Part shown: one piece after another, positions 23,227 through 34,854 of the stretch | How the letters are laid out: each line of letters opens with the position of its first letter | Numbering within the stretch: the first letter of the stretch is position 1 | Assembly (NCBI GenBank): GCA_024138025.1 | Contig: JAMXBD010002491.1 | Span: 62,001-126,000, forward strand | Reading direction: 5' to 3' | DNA: 64,000 nucleotides | DNA from: Combretum micranthum | Taxonomy: Eukaryota; Streptophyta; Magnoliopsida; Myrtales; Combretaceae | Made by a program: the position numbers and the translations under genes | Notes under the pieces: model-generated | Database searches by the model: none | The model's input: only the letters and a program-made list of their open reading frames with translations | Told to the model about the DNA's origin: nothing

Positions 23227-23579
23227 CTCAAATAAAAAGAAGAGAAAAGAAAAGAAATAAATAAAGAACAAAGCTTGGAACCTTGTCAATCAAATTGGGC
23301 AAATGCTTGTTGTGGGTTGGAGCTCAAATGGTTATGGGAGCTGTCGGTGGTGGCTTGGAGGTGGCTTAGACGGTGGTCAGAGCGGCAGCGGCTTGGTGGT
23401 GGTGAAAGTTCGAATTCTCTTGGTTCTTGCTCTTGTTCTCCCTCTTTTTTTTTTTGAATTTCTTTTAGATTTTTCCTTGCTATGCTCTCTCTTGTTCGAA
23501 ATTTTTTCAGATCTGGATCTTGTGTCTTGAGGAGGATCGGGGTTGTGGTCTATATAGAGCTGGAGGGGAAGTGAAACGG

Positions 23580-23975
23580 ATCACGACCATTAATGGTCGT
23601 TACAAAACTTGAATTCGGCCGTTAATGGCAGTCGATTACAAAACTTGAATATGGCCGCTGCAAAACTTGAATTCGGCCGTTAATGGCCGTCGGTTACAAA
23701 ACTTGAAGATGGCCGTTAATGACGTCGGTTACAAAACTTGAATTCGACGGTAATGGCCGTCCGTTACAAAACTTGAATTCGACCGTTAATGGCCGTCCGT
23801 TACAAAACTTGAATTCGGCCGTTAATGGCCGTCGGTTACAAAACTTGAATTCGACCGTTAATGGCCGTTACAAAACTTGAATTCGGTCGTTAATGGCCAT
23901 CGGTTACAAAACTTGAATTCGACCGTTAATTGTCATTACAAAACTTGAATTCGGCCGTTAATGGCCATTGGTTAC
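23580..23975. repeat. Promoter-proximal palindromic array in the second C LTR
   Basis: About ten units with the CGGCCGTTAATGGCCG core, compared with about seven at 15680-15930. Confidence 0.85.
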
Positions 23976-25002
23976 GAATTGATTCGAAGGATCGGGAGTT
24001 ACAAAATTGCCAACATAAATTCGTTTTAAAGCACATTTAAAGTAAATAAGTGTCTTTTGATCTTCCTCTTTCTTTTTTCGATTTTTTAAACTTCTAAAAA
24101 CTTATTTACTAAAGATGGGGTTTATTATTTTTATTATTATATTTTTTAGATTTCTTAATTTTCAAATTTTTATATTCTTTTCCAATTTGTAATTTTTTAT
24201 TTTTAAATTTAGCTAATTTATTTATTTTTTATAATTTTCAATTTTTATTGTATTTTCTACCTTTTTTATAATTTTTATGATTTTTTAATTTTTTTTTTTT
24301 ATTATTATTCTTTTTTATTTTCAAAAAGGGGGCAAAAATGGGGTGTTGACAGTGGTTTAAAAGGTTTTTAAACTCTGTTTTTAAATCTTGACAATTTCTT
24401 ATGAATATTTATGAATCTAATTATCATTATAACATGACTTCAAGTTGATTGGCAATAGTTTAAAGTGGATTCTACTCCTTCCCACATTTTTCCACCATAT
24501 CCCTCTCTTTAAAAGCTCATTGCATTCATATAGATAATTAATTAGATAAGTTAGTTTAATCTAATTATTTTAAAAAGATAATTTGCCTAGATATTAGTAT
24601 TAGTTGATAATTGTCTAGTAATTAGTAAATCTCCATGGGATCGACATTACTCATGTTATATTACAATAGAAGGCCTAGTACGCTTGCTAGAAATATGCTT
24701 TAAAATTCAATACTAATACAGCACATCATGTATCCTATTATATGTGTTGTTGGTAGATTTATGTGTAGTAGTATCGTTAGTATATGAAATGTGGAGTTTG
24801 TGATAGTAGAATGTTGATGTGATAAGTACTTGTATGCAATTGTGATTTTAGGTTGTGGACCTATAAATATATGTGCATATAAATATATATGTATGAGTGT
24901 GCATGTCAGAAACAAGGAAAAGAAGTGAAAACAAATTCAAAGCAGTAGGGGAAGTCGCAATTCATAAGCATGAAAAGGAGAAAGCAATTATTTATGTTCA
25001 AG

Positions 25003-25546
25003 AATCATGCCTATGATAATGGAGAAGGAGAGAAATCGAGTAGCACAGTAGCTACTAAGGTATGAATTATGGCTGTGACATTGGTTCCAGATGAACCAAA
25101 AATGTCAATTTTCAAAATCACAGCTATGAATGTGAATTTTGGGATGAAAAGATGCATCTACAGTAGCTAGCAAGATCTAGCTCACGCTCGTGAAGCTGAC
25201 AAAGTTTGTCAAGTATTACATCCCAATAACTAAAAAGGAATGAATCGCACCTGTGATTGAGATGCATAGGATGATATGTTCGATGTACCTAGTAAGGGAT
25301 GGATCGTGCCCGTGATGATTGGAGAAGACTGCTAATGAGTTTATCCACAGACGCTAGTAGGGGAACAATCACAGCCGTGATGTTTGTCCTAGTTAAATTT
25401 AGCTTAAGTAAGCTAACTTTCACTATCGTGACATGTGTGGTGGGTGTAACAGAGCGAAGGACAGACGTTAGCAAGGTATAAATCACGTCCATAATTCTTG
25501 CCCAGTTAGGAAAAATTCTATGCTTTCCTACAATCACAAGTGTGAC
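25003..25546 (+). repeat. Second palindrome array, internal to element A
   Basis: Ten imperfect copies of the same palindrome as in A's LTRs are centred near 25011, 25071, 25123, 25188, 25251, 25311, 25374, 25426, 25488 and 25538. Gaps are 50-65 bp. Flanking words such as CTAGTA(A)GGG and GATTGGAG are shared with the LTR array. It lies between pol and ORF-1 and has no gene of its own; 24734-25002 is plain AT-rich spacer. Confidence 0.75.
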
Positions 25547-25565
25547 ATTTAGGTAAATCCCTTCC

Positions 25566-25566
<1 letters not shown>

Positions 25567-25596
<30 letters not shown>

Positions 25597-25616
25597 ACAC
25601 ACACACACACACACCT
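25567..25616. repeat. (AC)n microsatellite
   Basis: About 24 AC units with one interruption. It directly follows the palindrome array. Confidence 0.9.
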
Positions 25617-25777
25617 GTCAACTTTCTCTCTCTTCATTTCATTTCAAACCCTACTTCACTGTAGCACTGCCTCTTCCCTCTTGCTCTTTTTACACACACC
25701 TTGCACTCTCGTCTTTCCCTCTTGATAACAATCATCTTGTTACTCATTACATTACTCTATTGCATCAATTAATAGAT

Positions 25778-27114
25778 ATGGCTCCTAAACGAAATTTTAT
25801 TAAAGGCAAGCAAAAAGCCATCCAGAAAGTACCACAAAAAAAGGAATGAAAAGATCTAGATCGGAGAAGTCTAAAGAGGGAAGATCTAGTAAGGTAGTTG
25901 ATATAGCAATCAACGGGGTTAAAGCCATAACACCATGAGAATTTCAGGAAGTTTTACTATTCCAAAGAGTTGATGCCACATGAGATCTTAGATTGGAAGT
26001 TGCTTGGAGAGTTCGGGTTAGTTCCAGCTATGAGGAGGTTGTTAAACGAGACTACATACTAGGAGACCACCATTGCTTTCTTAGCCTCTTCAAGATTCAT
26101 CTTAAGGATGTGGCCAATTCTCTTAATGCTAAGGTCACATTTTATGCCTTTAAGGAGAATTGGGAGATTTGATGAAAACCTTTGTGAAGGCAATGGGGTT
26201 GTACATATGAAAGGAGATAGAGGATCCTGCTTTTGCAAGGCTATGGGAAAGCTTAGGAACAATTATGGAGTATTATCTCTAATGACAGTTGCTTTAGACC
26301 TAGCAAGTCAAAGGCCTCCACTTTTAAGTGGACTAGCCATAAGCTTTTCCATTATATGGTAGCTAGGACTCTGAATTCTAAGAAGAATAGTTATGGCTCA
26401 ATGACAAAGGGAGATATCCTTCCCCTCTATAGTGCTATTCAGAATTACTGACTGAATGTAGGGTTTTTGGTGGCTTATGCTATTAGGCATCAGACTAGAA
26501 AGAGAATGAAGGGGATTTAAGTGGGTTAGATGATTATGGGAATATTGGAAAATCTTGGGTATTGGCCTACTTTAGATGAGTTGCAACCTATAGATGCTGT
26601 AGCTGTAAGCAAGAAGATCACTCGAGGCACTTTTAAGCAATGGGGCACCCTGAGAGTAGAATAGCCTAATTTTGATTCAAAGGCACTAGGATCTCTTCCT
26701 CCACCACCATTCTCTTCTAGTTTTTCTGTTAGGAACCTTGAAAGGATTGAGTCTAACATTACAAAAGTAAAATAGAAGTTGAATTTGATGCTGAGAATAT
26801 TGAAGACTCTTGCTAAAGCAACACATGTAGACATTTTTGCCTGCTTCCATGAGAATTCCACACGAGAAGAACCTGCCACTGCTACTACCAATTCCAATGA
26901 TCCTGCACAATTGGTACCTCCACCTAAACAATTTGAGCCCCTCAATGAGCAAGCACTAAAGATGGGGGAACCCTTCTATCATGATGAAGATGAAGAGCAA
27001 GAGGTCAAAGAAGAGATAATGGAAAGACGAGATGAAGAAGAATCTGATGAAGAAGAGATAAATTATGAAAGTTCACAAGAAGAAGATGATGCTGATGAGG
27101 AGAGTAGCTCATAA
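25778..27114 (+). pseudogene. Athila ORF-1 / env-like gene, broken
   Basis: This is the extra gene that Athila elements carry downstream of integrase; its role is unknown, and an envelope-like function has been proposed for the family. The start at 25778 is the first ATG before a Lys-rich N-terminus. Recognisable conserved stretches follow at about 25960-26110 and 26100-26360, and the coding frame then breaks repeatedly. The last piece (26779-27111) is open and ends in a very acidic tail of about 45 residues rich in Glu and Asp, a usual feature of these proteins. At least five stops or frameshifts separate the pieces, so no protein is made. Confidence 0.7.
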
Positions 27115-27477
27115 TCAGAAGGAGCTGCTAGATGACTAACCTTGTTTATTTTTCTTTCCTTTTTTTTTTTTTTCCAGGATGCTCAATTTTATGAGATGGC
27201 CGTTCCTGTATATTTGAAGAACTCATGTGGTTTGTCAGATGTTGTTCCTTTGTTTTTTCTTTCCTTAATTGGTTGATATCACTTGTTGTCTTTTGTTGTT
27301 TATGATGTGAAAAAAGAACACTTAGTTTTCTTTGAGTGTTTAGGGATGTGTGTTTCTAGAATTAAATGAATGGAATGGAGGATTATGGTTCAAAGTTGAA
27401 TTAAACTACCTGAGAGAGTCAATTTCTGTTTTACCTTTTCATTTTTTCCCTTTTCCTCTAGTTTTTATTATTTAAGA

Positions 27478-27520
27478 GAGACATTGGGACAATGTCTCCA
27501 ATAAGTGTGGGGAAGGAAGC
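27478..27520 (+). promoter_or_regulatory. Stem-loop and internal polypurine-like tract after ORF-1
   Basis: GAGACATT (27478-27485) and AATGTCTC (27491-27498) form a perfect 8-bp stem, followed by AAGTGTGGGGAAGGAAG. The motif resembles the real polypurine tract next to A's 3' LTR (GTGTGGGGA at 45580). Confidence 0.55.
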
Positions 27521-28350
27521 ATGCTTGGCATGCCAATTGTAGTTGCTGAGATGGTGATAATGAATGCTTATAATGTATCTTTAATTACATTAAATTGTTT
27601 GAATTGAGTGAATTTGAAAGATATGGTGCTTGCATGAGATTTAAACTAATTTTTATAAATGTTAGAATAAGAAATGAGTTGCATGAAAAGACTCCTTTGT
27701 GTATATATTTCTAAGGCCAAGGTAACTCCATGAAATCATTGTAGGATACTCTTATTTGCTATTTAGCTTAGGCTTTTGGTCTTAAGTGGCATATGACTCT
27801 ATCGTTTAAAGGATTTAAGTATGATCTCTCTAGTAATTTTTAGGCTTGAATTGAATATTATGTTAGAATTGTCTTTAGTGTAAGTTTGAGGGATACTAAT
27901 CACTTGGTGATCCCCTCATATTATTGTTTCAATTCATTCGTTTCCCTAAAGAAAAAATGAAGAAGAAGAAGAGAAGTTTAAGTTGAAGTAAACAATTCAA
28001 CTAAGAAACCAAGCACTCAAAAGAAAGAAAAGTTTTGGTGAGTCTCACAACTCGAATAAGTAAGCCCAAAGGATGCCCTTTTCTAGGGAATAATGTCTAT
28101 TAACTGAGTGACGAGCTTAGGATTATCGGCTAAAAGTTCACTATGGGTTGTGGGATTCTTAAATAGCTACGCTCTAAAAAAAACGATAGAAGGAAGAAGA
28201 AACAATAGGGGAGAAAGCCAGAGGATCTATTGATGTGTATGCTTGCACTAAGGAGGTTAATCTTAGATTAGCATTGAATTAAATTAAAAATCAATAAAAG
28301 AATGAAGAGAGTACTTGAAATCCTTTTATATGCTTATGAGTGTGTGCTAC
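27521..28350. other. 3' spacer of element A, no gene seen
   Basis: AT-rich sequence without a conserved ORF. It ends in GCTAC (28346-28350), the left TSD of element B, and resumes at 45372. Confidence 0.7.
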
Positions 28351-29066
28351 TATCGAGTCTGGATTTTTCATTTCTAGTTTAATTTCTTTTAATCCGATTC
28401 CTATTAAATCCTTACCCATTTAATACGAATCCTCGACTAAAAATTAAAAGAAATTTGATTTTTTTTAAATATTTTAGAGTCGCCATTCGATAGAAATCGG
28501 GAAAAAATAAGTTAGGATCAATGGGTGGTTAATCCTAACTTAGCTACTAATCTGCAAAAAAAAAAAAATGATTTTTAAAATCAAATTTTATAAACAAGAA
28601 ATTTTTGGATCTGGGGGCTATTCTATTAAAACCATACGGTTACCACTTGAAATTCTTAAATTAAAATTTATTCTTTTAATGCTCATAAAAAAAAATTCTA
28701 ATGTGCAGACTATGATTTTTATAATTTACAAATTCTAACAACATTTATAGATCTGAATATTTACAATATTGGCAAATCTAAATATTTACAACTATGCATA
28801 ATATTTACAAGTTGTTATTACAAAAAAAAAATATTTACATGCAAATAGTATTGAGATTTAATTTTTATTAAACTAGTAAATCTAAATATATACAATAATG
28901 AATCAATAATATTGACAAAAAAACAAAAAGAAAAAAAAAAAAAATGTCTTTTTTAAGTCGCTCCGGAGATGCCTATGTACCCGTTATTCGAGATCAGACA
29001 ATATGTAGTTCTTTTCATAAAACATATCGTGTGTTGGTTGATTTTATTTTTTTTAGAATTCTTTTC

Positions 29067-32000
29067 TATAAACCCCGGTATTCTTAGTAGTCAAGTAAAC
29101 TCCGGGAATCGAAAAGCAAAACCTAAATCGGTATAGTTTAAGCTTAGTGAGAGAAGCTTAGAAACCCTAAATCTGGCTTTCCTTCGGTTTTATAACAAAA
29201 GAAGTTTTATAAAATAAATTAATGTGAATTATTGTTTTAAAGTATTTCAAACCTTAGAAAGTTTTAATTTTAGAAAAACTTCTATTCCGGGCCTTCCGAG
29301 TCCCATTACGGAAAAACGAGCCTCGGGATCAGAAACTCAGAAAAATATTTCGAAATATTCATTAGAACCGAATTTTATAAAGATTTCAAAAATATAAATT
29401 TGATAATTTTCCGGGCTATAAAAATTACAGTTATAGCATTTTTCCCGTATTTTCTTTGTTGCCGGTAAAGTAGATGTCTTGTCTACTATTTACACTATTT
29501 ACAAGTACAACCTACACCACACACTACCCATACCCTATTCTTACATCCTTACAACTACTCATTATATTTTCTTTTCCAAGAAAATTTTATTTTCTATATA
29601 ATTATTACATTTTATTACTTAAATTACATATTTTATCAAATTCAAATCTCTCCCTCTCTCTCTTCCCATTGTGGCCGGCGCACCCCCTCCCCCAATTCCC
29701 TCTATTTGTTTTATTTTTACTCCTTTTTAATGCATTTAAACCCTAATTCTTTTAATTATAAGCTCATTTTCTCTCTCTCTCTCTTCATTTTCACACATTC
29801 AAAATTTTTACAAAAGCAAAAACCCTCTCTTCTCTCCCCATTCTTGTTGTAACACCCCACACACACAGACACTCACTCACAAGTTCATTTCATCTTCTTT
29901 TCTTCTCTAAAACTTCTTTTAGGTGATGATTCCAAGCCTTGTTACTACTTAATCTTGCAATGGCAAGAGTATTCCTGTGTGTTTTCATCTTGAAATCCCA
30001 ATGAGCAAATGCTAGGGATGAGAAAACATTAATACATGAATCTCAAGCCATTACAAGAGTAGATCTTATGTTTAACAAGCTTTTGTTGAAGTATTATTAT
30101 GTTCATGCATATAAAAGTAGAGATCTTGCATGAAAAATTTATGTTCATGTCTTTAAACTCATTTTCATGCACTATAAGTTATAGATCTAGTGTTTAGGCA
30201 CTCATGTTTTTCTTGTCATTCATGTTCATGTGAGTATTTTGTGTTTTCATGCATTAATGATCATAAAAGCTTAGTCTTGCATATATAAATGTGTTAGATG
30301 GTAGATCTTTATGAATATAAGACAAGGAACTTGAAAAAGAAAAGGTTTTTGTTAGAAATACTTAAGGGAAAATTCGGATGAACTTCAAGACCTATTTTAA
30401 AAACCCTTGAAAACACTTTGAAACTCGTATTTTACATGAAAAACAAGTAGTGAACTTAAGATGGAAAATTTTGAGTTAGTGTTCAAGTTGTCAAATTCGT
30501 AATTTGAAATGATGCATATGTAATCACCTAGTATTCAAGCTCAAATTGCATGTTTTATGTGTTAAATGAAGTCCTTAGGTAGTGGATATAGTAAAGCTTT
30601 AAATTTTGATGCATTAAACAAGTTTTCTCAAAGGAAACATGCAAGAAATGAATTTTTCCAAAATTCAAATTTTTGTGAAAAGCTTGTTTAAAAATATACT
30701 TGCAAGGTGAAAAATGTAAATTTTTATGTGGAAATTAACGTCTTGGATAGTATAGATGATAAAGACTCATTTTTATTTAGATAACAAGTAAATTCTAAAA
30801 ATAAAATCGCAAAACACTAAGGAGATGCAAAATTGGAAAAAGTGGATTTTCAAGAAATAACTATTGTTGGAGTCTTGTAAGAATTAGGAGTTCTTAAAGT
30901 TTCATTATCAAAAAGCATCAAGATCATGCATATATTGAATTCATTACATGTCATTCATATTAGGAATTCATTCATATTTTATCTATACATGAATCATCAA
31001 CTAGAAACATTTTTATTAAATGCAAAACATTTTTTTTCGGAAATAGAAAAGTTACAGAACAGATCTGATCCCTCTCTTCGGTGACCTTAGTGTTTTCAAA
31101 ACTTGTAATTAATAATAGAAATAGATAGATCTTTCGAAGTAGATAGAAATCGATGTAAAATTTGCGAAATTCCGAGTTAAAATAACCAAGTTATGGCCGT
31201 TTTAAGTTAGAACTTCGCCAATAGCGAGAATCACAATTTTGTTTAGTTTAGATGTATAGTTTAAAGTAGTTAAGTAATGAAATTCTTATTCGGTTATTCT
31301 TATTTGGTAGGTGACCCCGAGAACGACGATACCCTACCACCCGACTACTATTACTAAGAGACCGGCGTACCATGGTCAAGTGAGTATTACTTCCGATTTC
31401 AATTATTGCTTGTGATTGTAATGATAGTTACACGAGTTGTTAAGCAAAGATAAAAAGAATGATTACGCATGATGGGGTTAGTTGGGAATTATAATTGTCT
31501 GCTGTTGATATGTGAAGTTGAATTTAAAGAATATCGAAGTCGGGTGATAATTCATTGCTTGTATATAAAGGAGCTAGAATTGATTGTCTGTTAATATTGC
31601 TTAGCCACCTAAAAGAATTGGATTAATCGCTTATTAGACATTCAATATAAATTTGAACTCATTCATATCATGATGGGGATGGAGCATTAGCATTTGTTAG
31701 TTTTTCGTGATCCATAAAACGAATATGTTGGTTAATCGTGATCCATAAAACGAATATGTTGGTTAATCGTGATCCATAAAACAAATATGTTGGTTAATCG
31801 CGATCCATAAAACAAATATGTTGGTTAATCGTGATCCATAAAACGAATATGTTGGTTAATCGTGATCCAAAAAATGAATTAATGTTCAGTTGATCGTGAG
31901 CTTAAACGGTGTCGTACCGCAGGATTCATTAATCTGCTAACCCGGGATGAAGGGCGCAAGTCCATCCACATATGATTTCCAGCTAGTCATATGTTTGTTA

Positions 32001-32511
32001 AAATCACGTGTTTGATGCATTCCACTTGATTGATTAATCACTTGCTTGAATGTTATGTCTTAATTGCGATATGGAAGTTTTCACTCACTAAGCTAGTTAG
32101 TTTACACCTCTATAGTTTTTACTTGTTGCAGCACAAGTTCATTTGGCTTAGGCCAAGGCAGGCTACAGCTCAGGTACCAGAGCTAAGAGTTTCCCTTAGA
32201 AGTTTATTTCGGTTTTGTTTAGACTTCCTCTGGAAACCAAAAGACTCTGGATGACTGTAATGGACCTTAATATTCTTTTGCGGGGGAATGCCCCTTAGAC
32301 TTTGTAACTTTATGTATGTGTTTTGGTTTATTATCTATGGCTATCGAATGCCACATTAAACTTCTTAACTCCATTGAATAGAGTATTCTATTGTCGTGAA
32401 TGGACGCTTTACATCTATACAAGACTCCTGAAGGGCTCGGATAGTAATTCGAGAGTCTTATATAGTATGTGACAGATTGTTATGTTTAGAATATCCCTAT
32501 GGGGCGTGACA
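29067..32511 (+). mobile_element. Element D: Tekay-like solo LTR
   Basis: It starts TATAAACCCCGG (first G changed to A) and ends GGGGCGTGACA, flanked by a perfect TTTTC repeat (29062-29066 and 32512-32516). Length 3445 bp, with no internal coding region. Shared ends and the TAGGTGAC...GAG block (31308 on) tie it to E. The ORF at 29474-29746 lies in a T/C-rich stretch and has no recognisable domain. Confidence 0.75.
31701..31885. repeat. 31-bp tandem repeat in D
   Basis: About six units of GTTAATCGTGATCCATAAAA plus CGAATATGTTG. Units differ by one or two bases; the last is degraded. Confidence 0.9.
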
Positions 32512-32705
32512 TTTTCACTTTAAGTTCTTTAATTTTTGAATTTTTGTAAAGAGAAATTTTTCAAAGTGTTAACAAATTTATTATTATTTTTCTTTTCAAA
32601 AAAACAATTTTTCTAGGTGACAAATCAAGTTTCATGCATATATCTATTTTTTTCTTTTTATTATCTTTTCCTATTTTTTTTTTATCTTTTTTATCATTTT
32701 TTATA

Positions 32706-32707
32706 AC

Positions 32708-32768
<61 letters not shown>
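32706..32768. repeat. (AAT)n microsatellite in the B LTR
   Basis: About 20 units. The partner LTR has only three units at about 44440. Confidence 0.9.
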
Positions 32769-33669
32769 TTACTTACCTACTCAGGTCGGATCTTGGAGTC
32801 GGATCTAATTCAGGTCAATCCTTCGTCGGCCGAAGCTGTGATCGGAGAAGACGCCGAAGCTGTAATTGGAGGCAACTGCAGAGTCTAAAAAACACCAACT
32901 TGGGGGTTTCAAAGCACAAAACTTGCGAATTTGAACCAAGTAAGGCCTACTAAGACTCCTGTGATGGTGGATCGAGCTGGGAGTGGCTAAATGCGATGGT
33001 TAGAAGCTTCGAAGATGGTGGCCATTGGTGGATCTTGGTCGGAGATGAAGATCGAGCTTCTAAAACAATCTACAACTTCCTACGAGTAGATCAGGAACTC
33101 CTAAAGCTTCCTATAACCTTGGATTCGCTCGAAAAACACCCTAACCTTATGAATTCAAAATTTCGAATTTGAACTTAAGAACTTTGATTTTGGATTCAAA
33201 AGAAATTGAGAGTTTCTGAAGTTGTGGATTCTTTTTATTTTTCCATGTTTAGAAGGATGAATTCGAGTCTTATTTATAATGATTAAGACTCGAATTAGCA
33301 TTGAATTGGATCAAAACCCCAAAATCGAAAGCGCGTGGAAAAGAAAAAATTGAATTTGTTGACTGAATTGAACAAATTGCAAATGTTTTTGGCATTGAAA
33401 TTGGGTTGAAAACAACGAATTAAGTCTAATTCATTATTTTAGAAGTGTAATTCCGACCGTGGAAGTGTAAATTTTAAAAAACGAATTTCGGAAATTGTGC
33501 GAAAAAAAAAGTGTATTGGATGATTTTCAAGCTCAATTTCAAATACCCAAATTGCATTTTCGAAATCCTAAAATGATATGAATCCAAAGTACTCTAAGTC
33601 TACTTCTAGATCCCCAAAACAATTTCATGAAAATTAAAGCCTTAAATCGGCAAAAATTGGGTGTCTACA

Positions 33670-33683
33670 GCTGCCCCTCTTTG
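33670..33683 (-). promoter_or_regulatory. Polypurine tract of B
   Basis: The minus strand reads CAAAGAGGGGCAGC and abuts the LTR that starts TGTAGACA at 33669. Confidence 0.75.
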
Positions 33684-33859
33684 TGGTGATGTTTGTTAAA
33701 ACTTCATCACAAAGACAAAAACAGATCCAATTTTTTCTATTTTTTGAAAAAAAAAACATGGTCAACCAATTGACAAAGTGACGGCTTTGTGATCCCGTCT
33801 CTTGAGATGGTTTGAACTCTGACTCTTTATTTAGACTTGATGGGTACCAGGTCTTAGGC

Positions 33860-34325
33860 TTGAATTGGCGCTCCTTGAGCTGGCTTAGGTTTTGTTTCAA
33901 ACGCACTCCTTGAGCTAGCATTTGTTTTGGAAAGGCACTCCTTGAGCTAGCATTTGTCTTGGAAAGGAGCTCCTTGAGCTGGCCTTTGTTTCAAACAGGC
34001 GCTCCTTGAGCTGGCATTTGTCTTGGAAAGGCGCTCCCTGAGCTGGCATTGGTCTCAGATAGGTACTCCTTGAGCTGGCATTTGTCTCAGACAAACGCTC
34101 CTTGAGCTGGCATTTTTCTTGGACAGGCGCTCCTCGAGCTAGCATTTGTCTCAGATAGGCGCTCCTCGAGCTGGCATTTGTCTTAGAAAGGCGCTCCTTA
34201 AGCTGGCACTTGTCTTAGTAGATAGGCGCTTCTTGAGCTGGCATTTGTCTTAGACAGGTGCTCCTTGAGCTGGTATTTATCTTGGAAAGGCGATCCTTGA
34301 GTTGGCATTCTTGCACTCTTTGAGC
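33860..34325. repeat. B 3' UTR tandem array, unit about 32 bp
   Basis: About 14 units read GGCGCTCCTTGAGCTGGCAT then TTGTCTTGGAAA. Each holds the small inverted repeat GCTC-CTT-GAGC. It lies where array-bearing 3' UTRs are known in Tat-lineage elements. The two minus-strand ORFs here (33634-34145) are translations of the repeat. Confidence 0.85.
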
Positions 34326-34854
34326 CGTCTTAAGGCTTGTATACAAAACTAGGTTTTATGCATTTGTTGAAAAGAAATTCTTACCTGATTTTTGTAGAAG
34401 TTCCTAAATTTTTAGATCCAAGTGAAATCCAACTGTCACTAGGCTTTGTACATTTGACTAAGCAACCTGGCATTATAGGAACAAACTTCCTTAAGAAGAA
34501 TCCACTCAAGGTGGCTGAACTGCCATTTTGTTGGACATCCTTCAATGTTTTACACAAATAGCTACTTTCTTGATTTGCTCATTAGTTTCCCTGCAACGTT
34601 TAATTACCTTGGAAAGAAAATGTCAAATTACCAATTATTAAAATGTTTTATAGTCTTATTAATTGCTCAATAATCTCTCCTTCTCCTTACATTTAGGTCT
34701 TATGGGAAATGTGATGGTGAAAAAGGACTTATTGATAGAGGTGATTGGTCAATGACCGATCTAATGCTGATGACTGCCAAGGATATCATTTTTGTTGATA
34801 GATAACGAAAATCAGATCTCACGTAGGCAAAGGAATTAACAAATTTTCTGAGCT

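Larger units (their letters stand above)
12974..24351 (-). mobile_element. Element C: non-autonomous Tat/Ogre-like LTR retrotransposon
   Basis: Read on the minus strand it starts TGTCAACACCCC (24351) and ends GCTCGACA (12974). Flanks are GTTGT (12969-12973) and GTGGT (24352-24356), a 5-bp TSD with one change. It has two LTRs of 3.2-3.3 kb that differ by only a few bases per 200 where compared, a tRNA-Arg-type primer site (21131-21150) and a polypurine tract (16302-16315). The 4.85-kb internal part has no gag or pol motif in any frame, so it must have moved with proteins from a relative. Its leader shares a block with that of autonomous element B. Confidence 0.85.
21153..24351 (-). repeat. LTR of C (5' LTR in element sense)
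   Basis: It pairs with 12974-16301 with the same internal order: a conserved block at 21611-21665, the hairpin array at 21900-23010 (about 20 units, fewer than in the other LTR), an AAT tract at 23192-23222, a TATA box near 23551 and the palindromic array at 23580-23975. Differences in copy number arose after insertion. Confidence 0.85.
7611..24728 (+). mobile_element. Element F: Athila-type solo LTR, split by E and C
   Basis: It begins TGATAAGATC at 7611 and ends GCACATCA at 24728, with the direct repeat TGTAT on both sides (7606-7610 and 24729-24733). Removing E and C leaves about 1.78 kb made of 7611-8361, 12315-12973 and 24357-24728. It carries one TATA box and no internal coding region or second LTR, so it is a solo LTR left by LTR-LTR recombination. 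The downstream part (12315 on) has the look of an Athila leader region, and the TG...CA ends plus a 5-bp TSD are typical of LTR elements. Confidence 0.8.
28351..33669 (-). repeat. LTR of B (3' LTR in element sense), interrupted by D
   Basis: After removing D (29067-32511 and one TTTTC) about 1.87 kb remain, matching 43537-45366. TATA box on the minus strand near 33270-33279. Conserved block at 28957-29011. An (AAT)n tract at 32706-32768 is far longer than in the partner LTR. Confidence 0.85.

Noticed and set aside
25289..25621. ORF of 110 codons on the minus strand with a Cys/Val run
   Set aside because: It reads through the (AC)n microsatellite and the palindrome array; no homology or codon pattern.
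32634..32888. ORF with a long isoleucine run
   Set aside because: It is the (AAT)n microsatellite translated.
28351..33669. D as a complete retrotransposon
   Set aside because: There is no primer site, polypurine tract, second LTR or pol motif between its ends; a solo LTR explains it.
33634..34145. Two minus-strand ORFs that resemble a repeat protein
   Set aside because: They read the 32-bp tandem array in the 3' UTR of B; no start context or domain.
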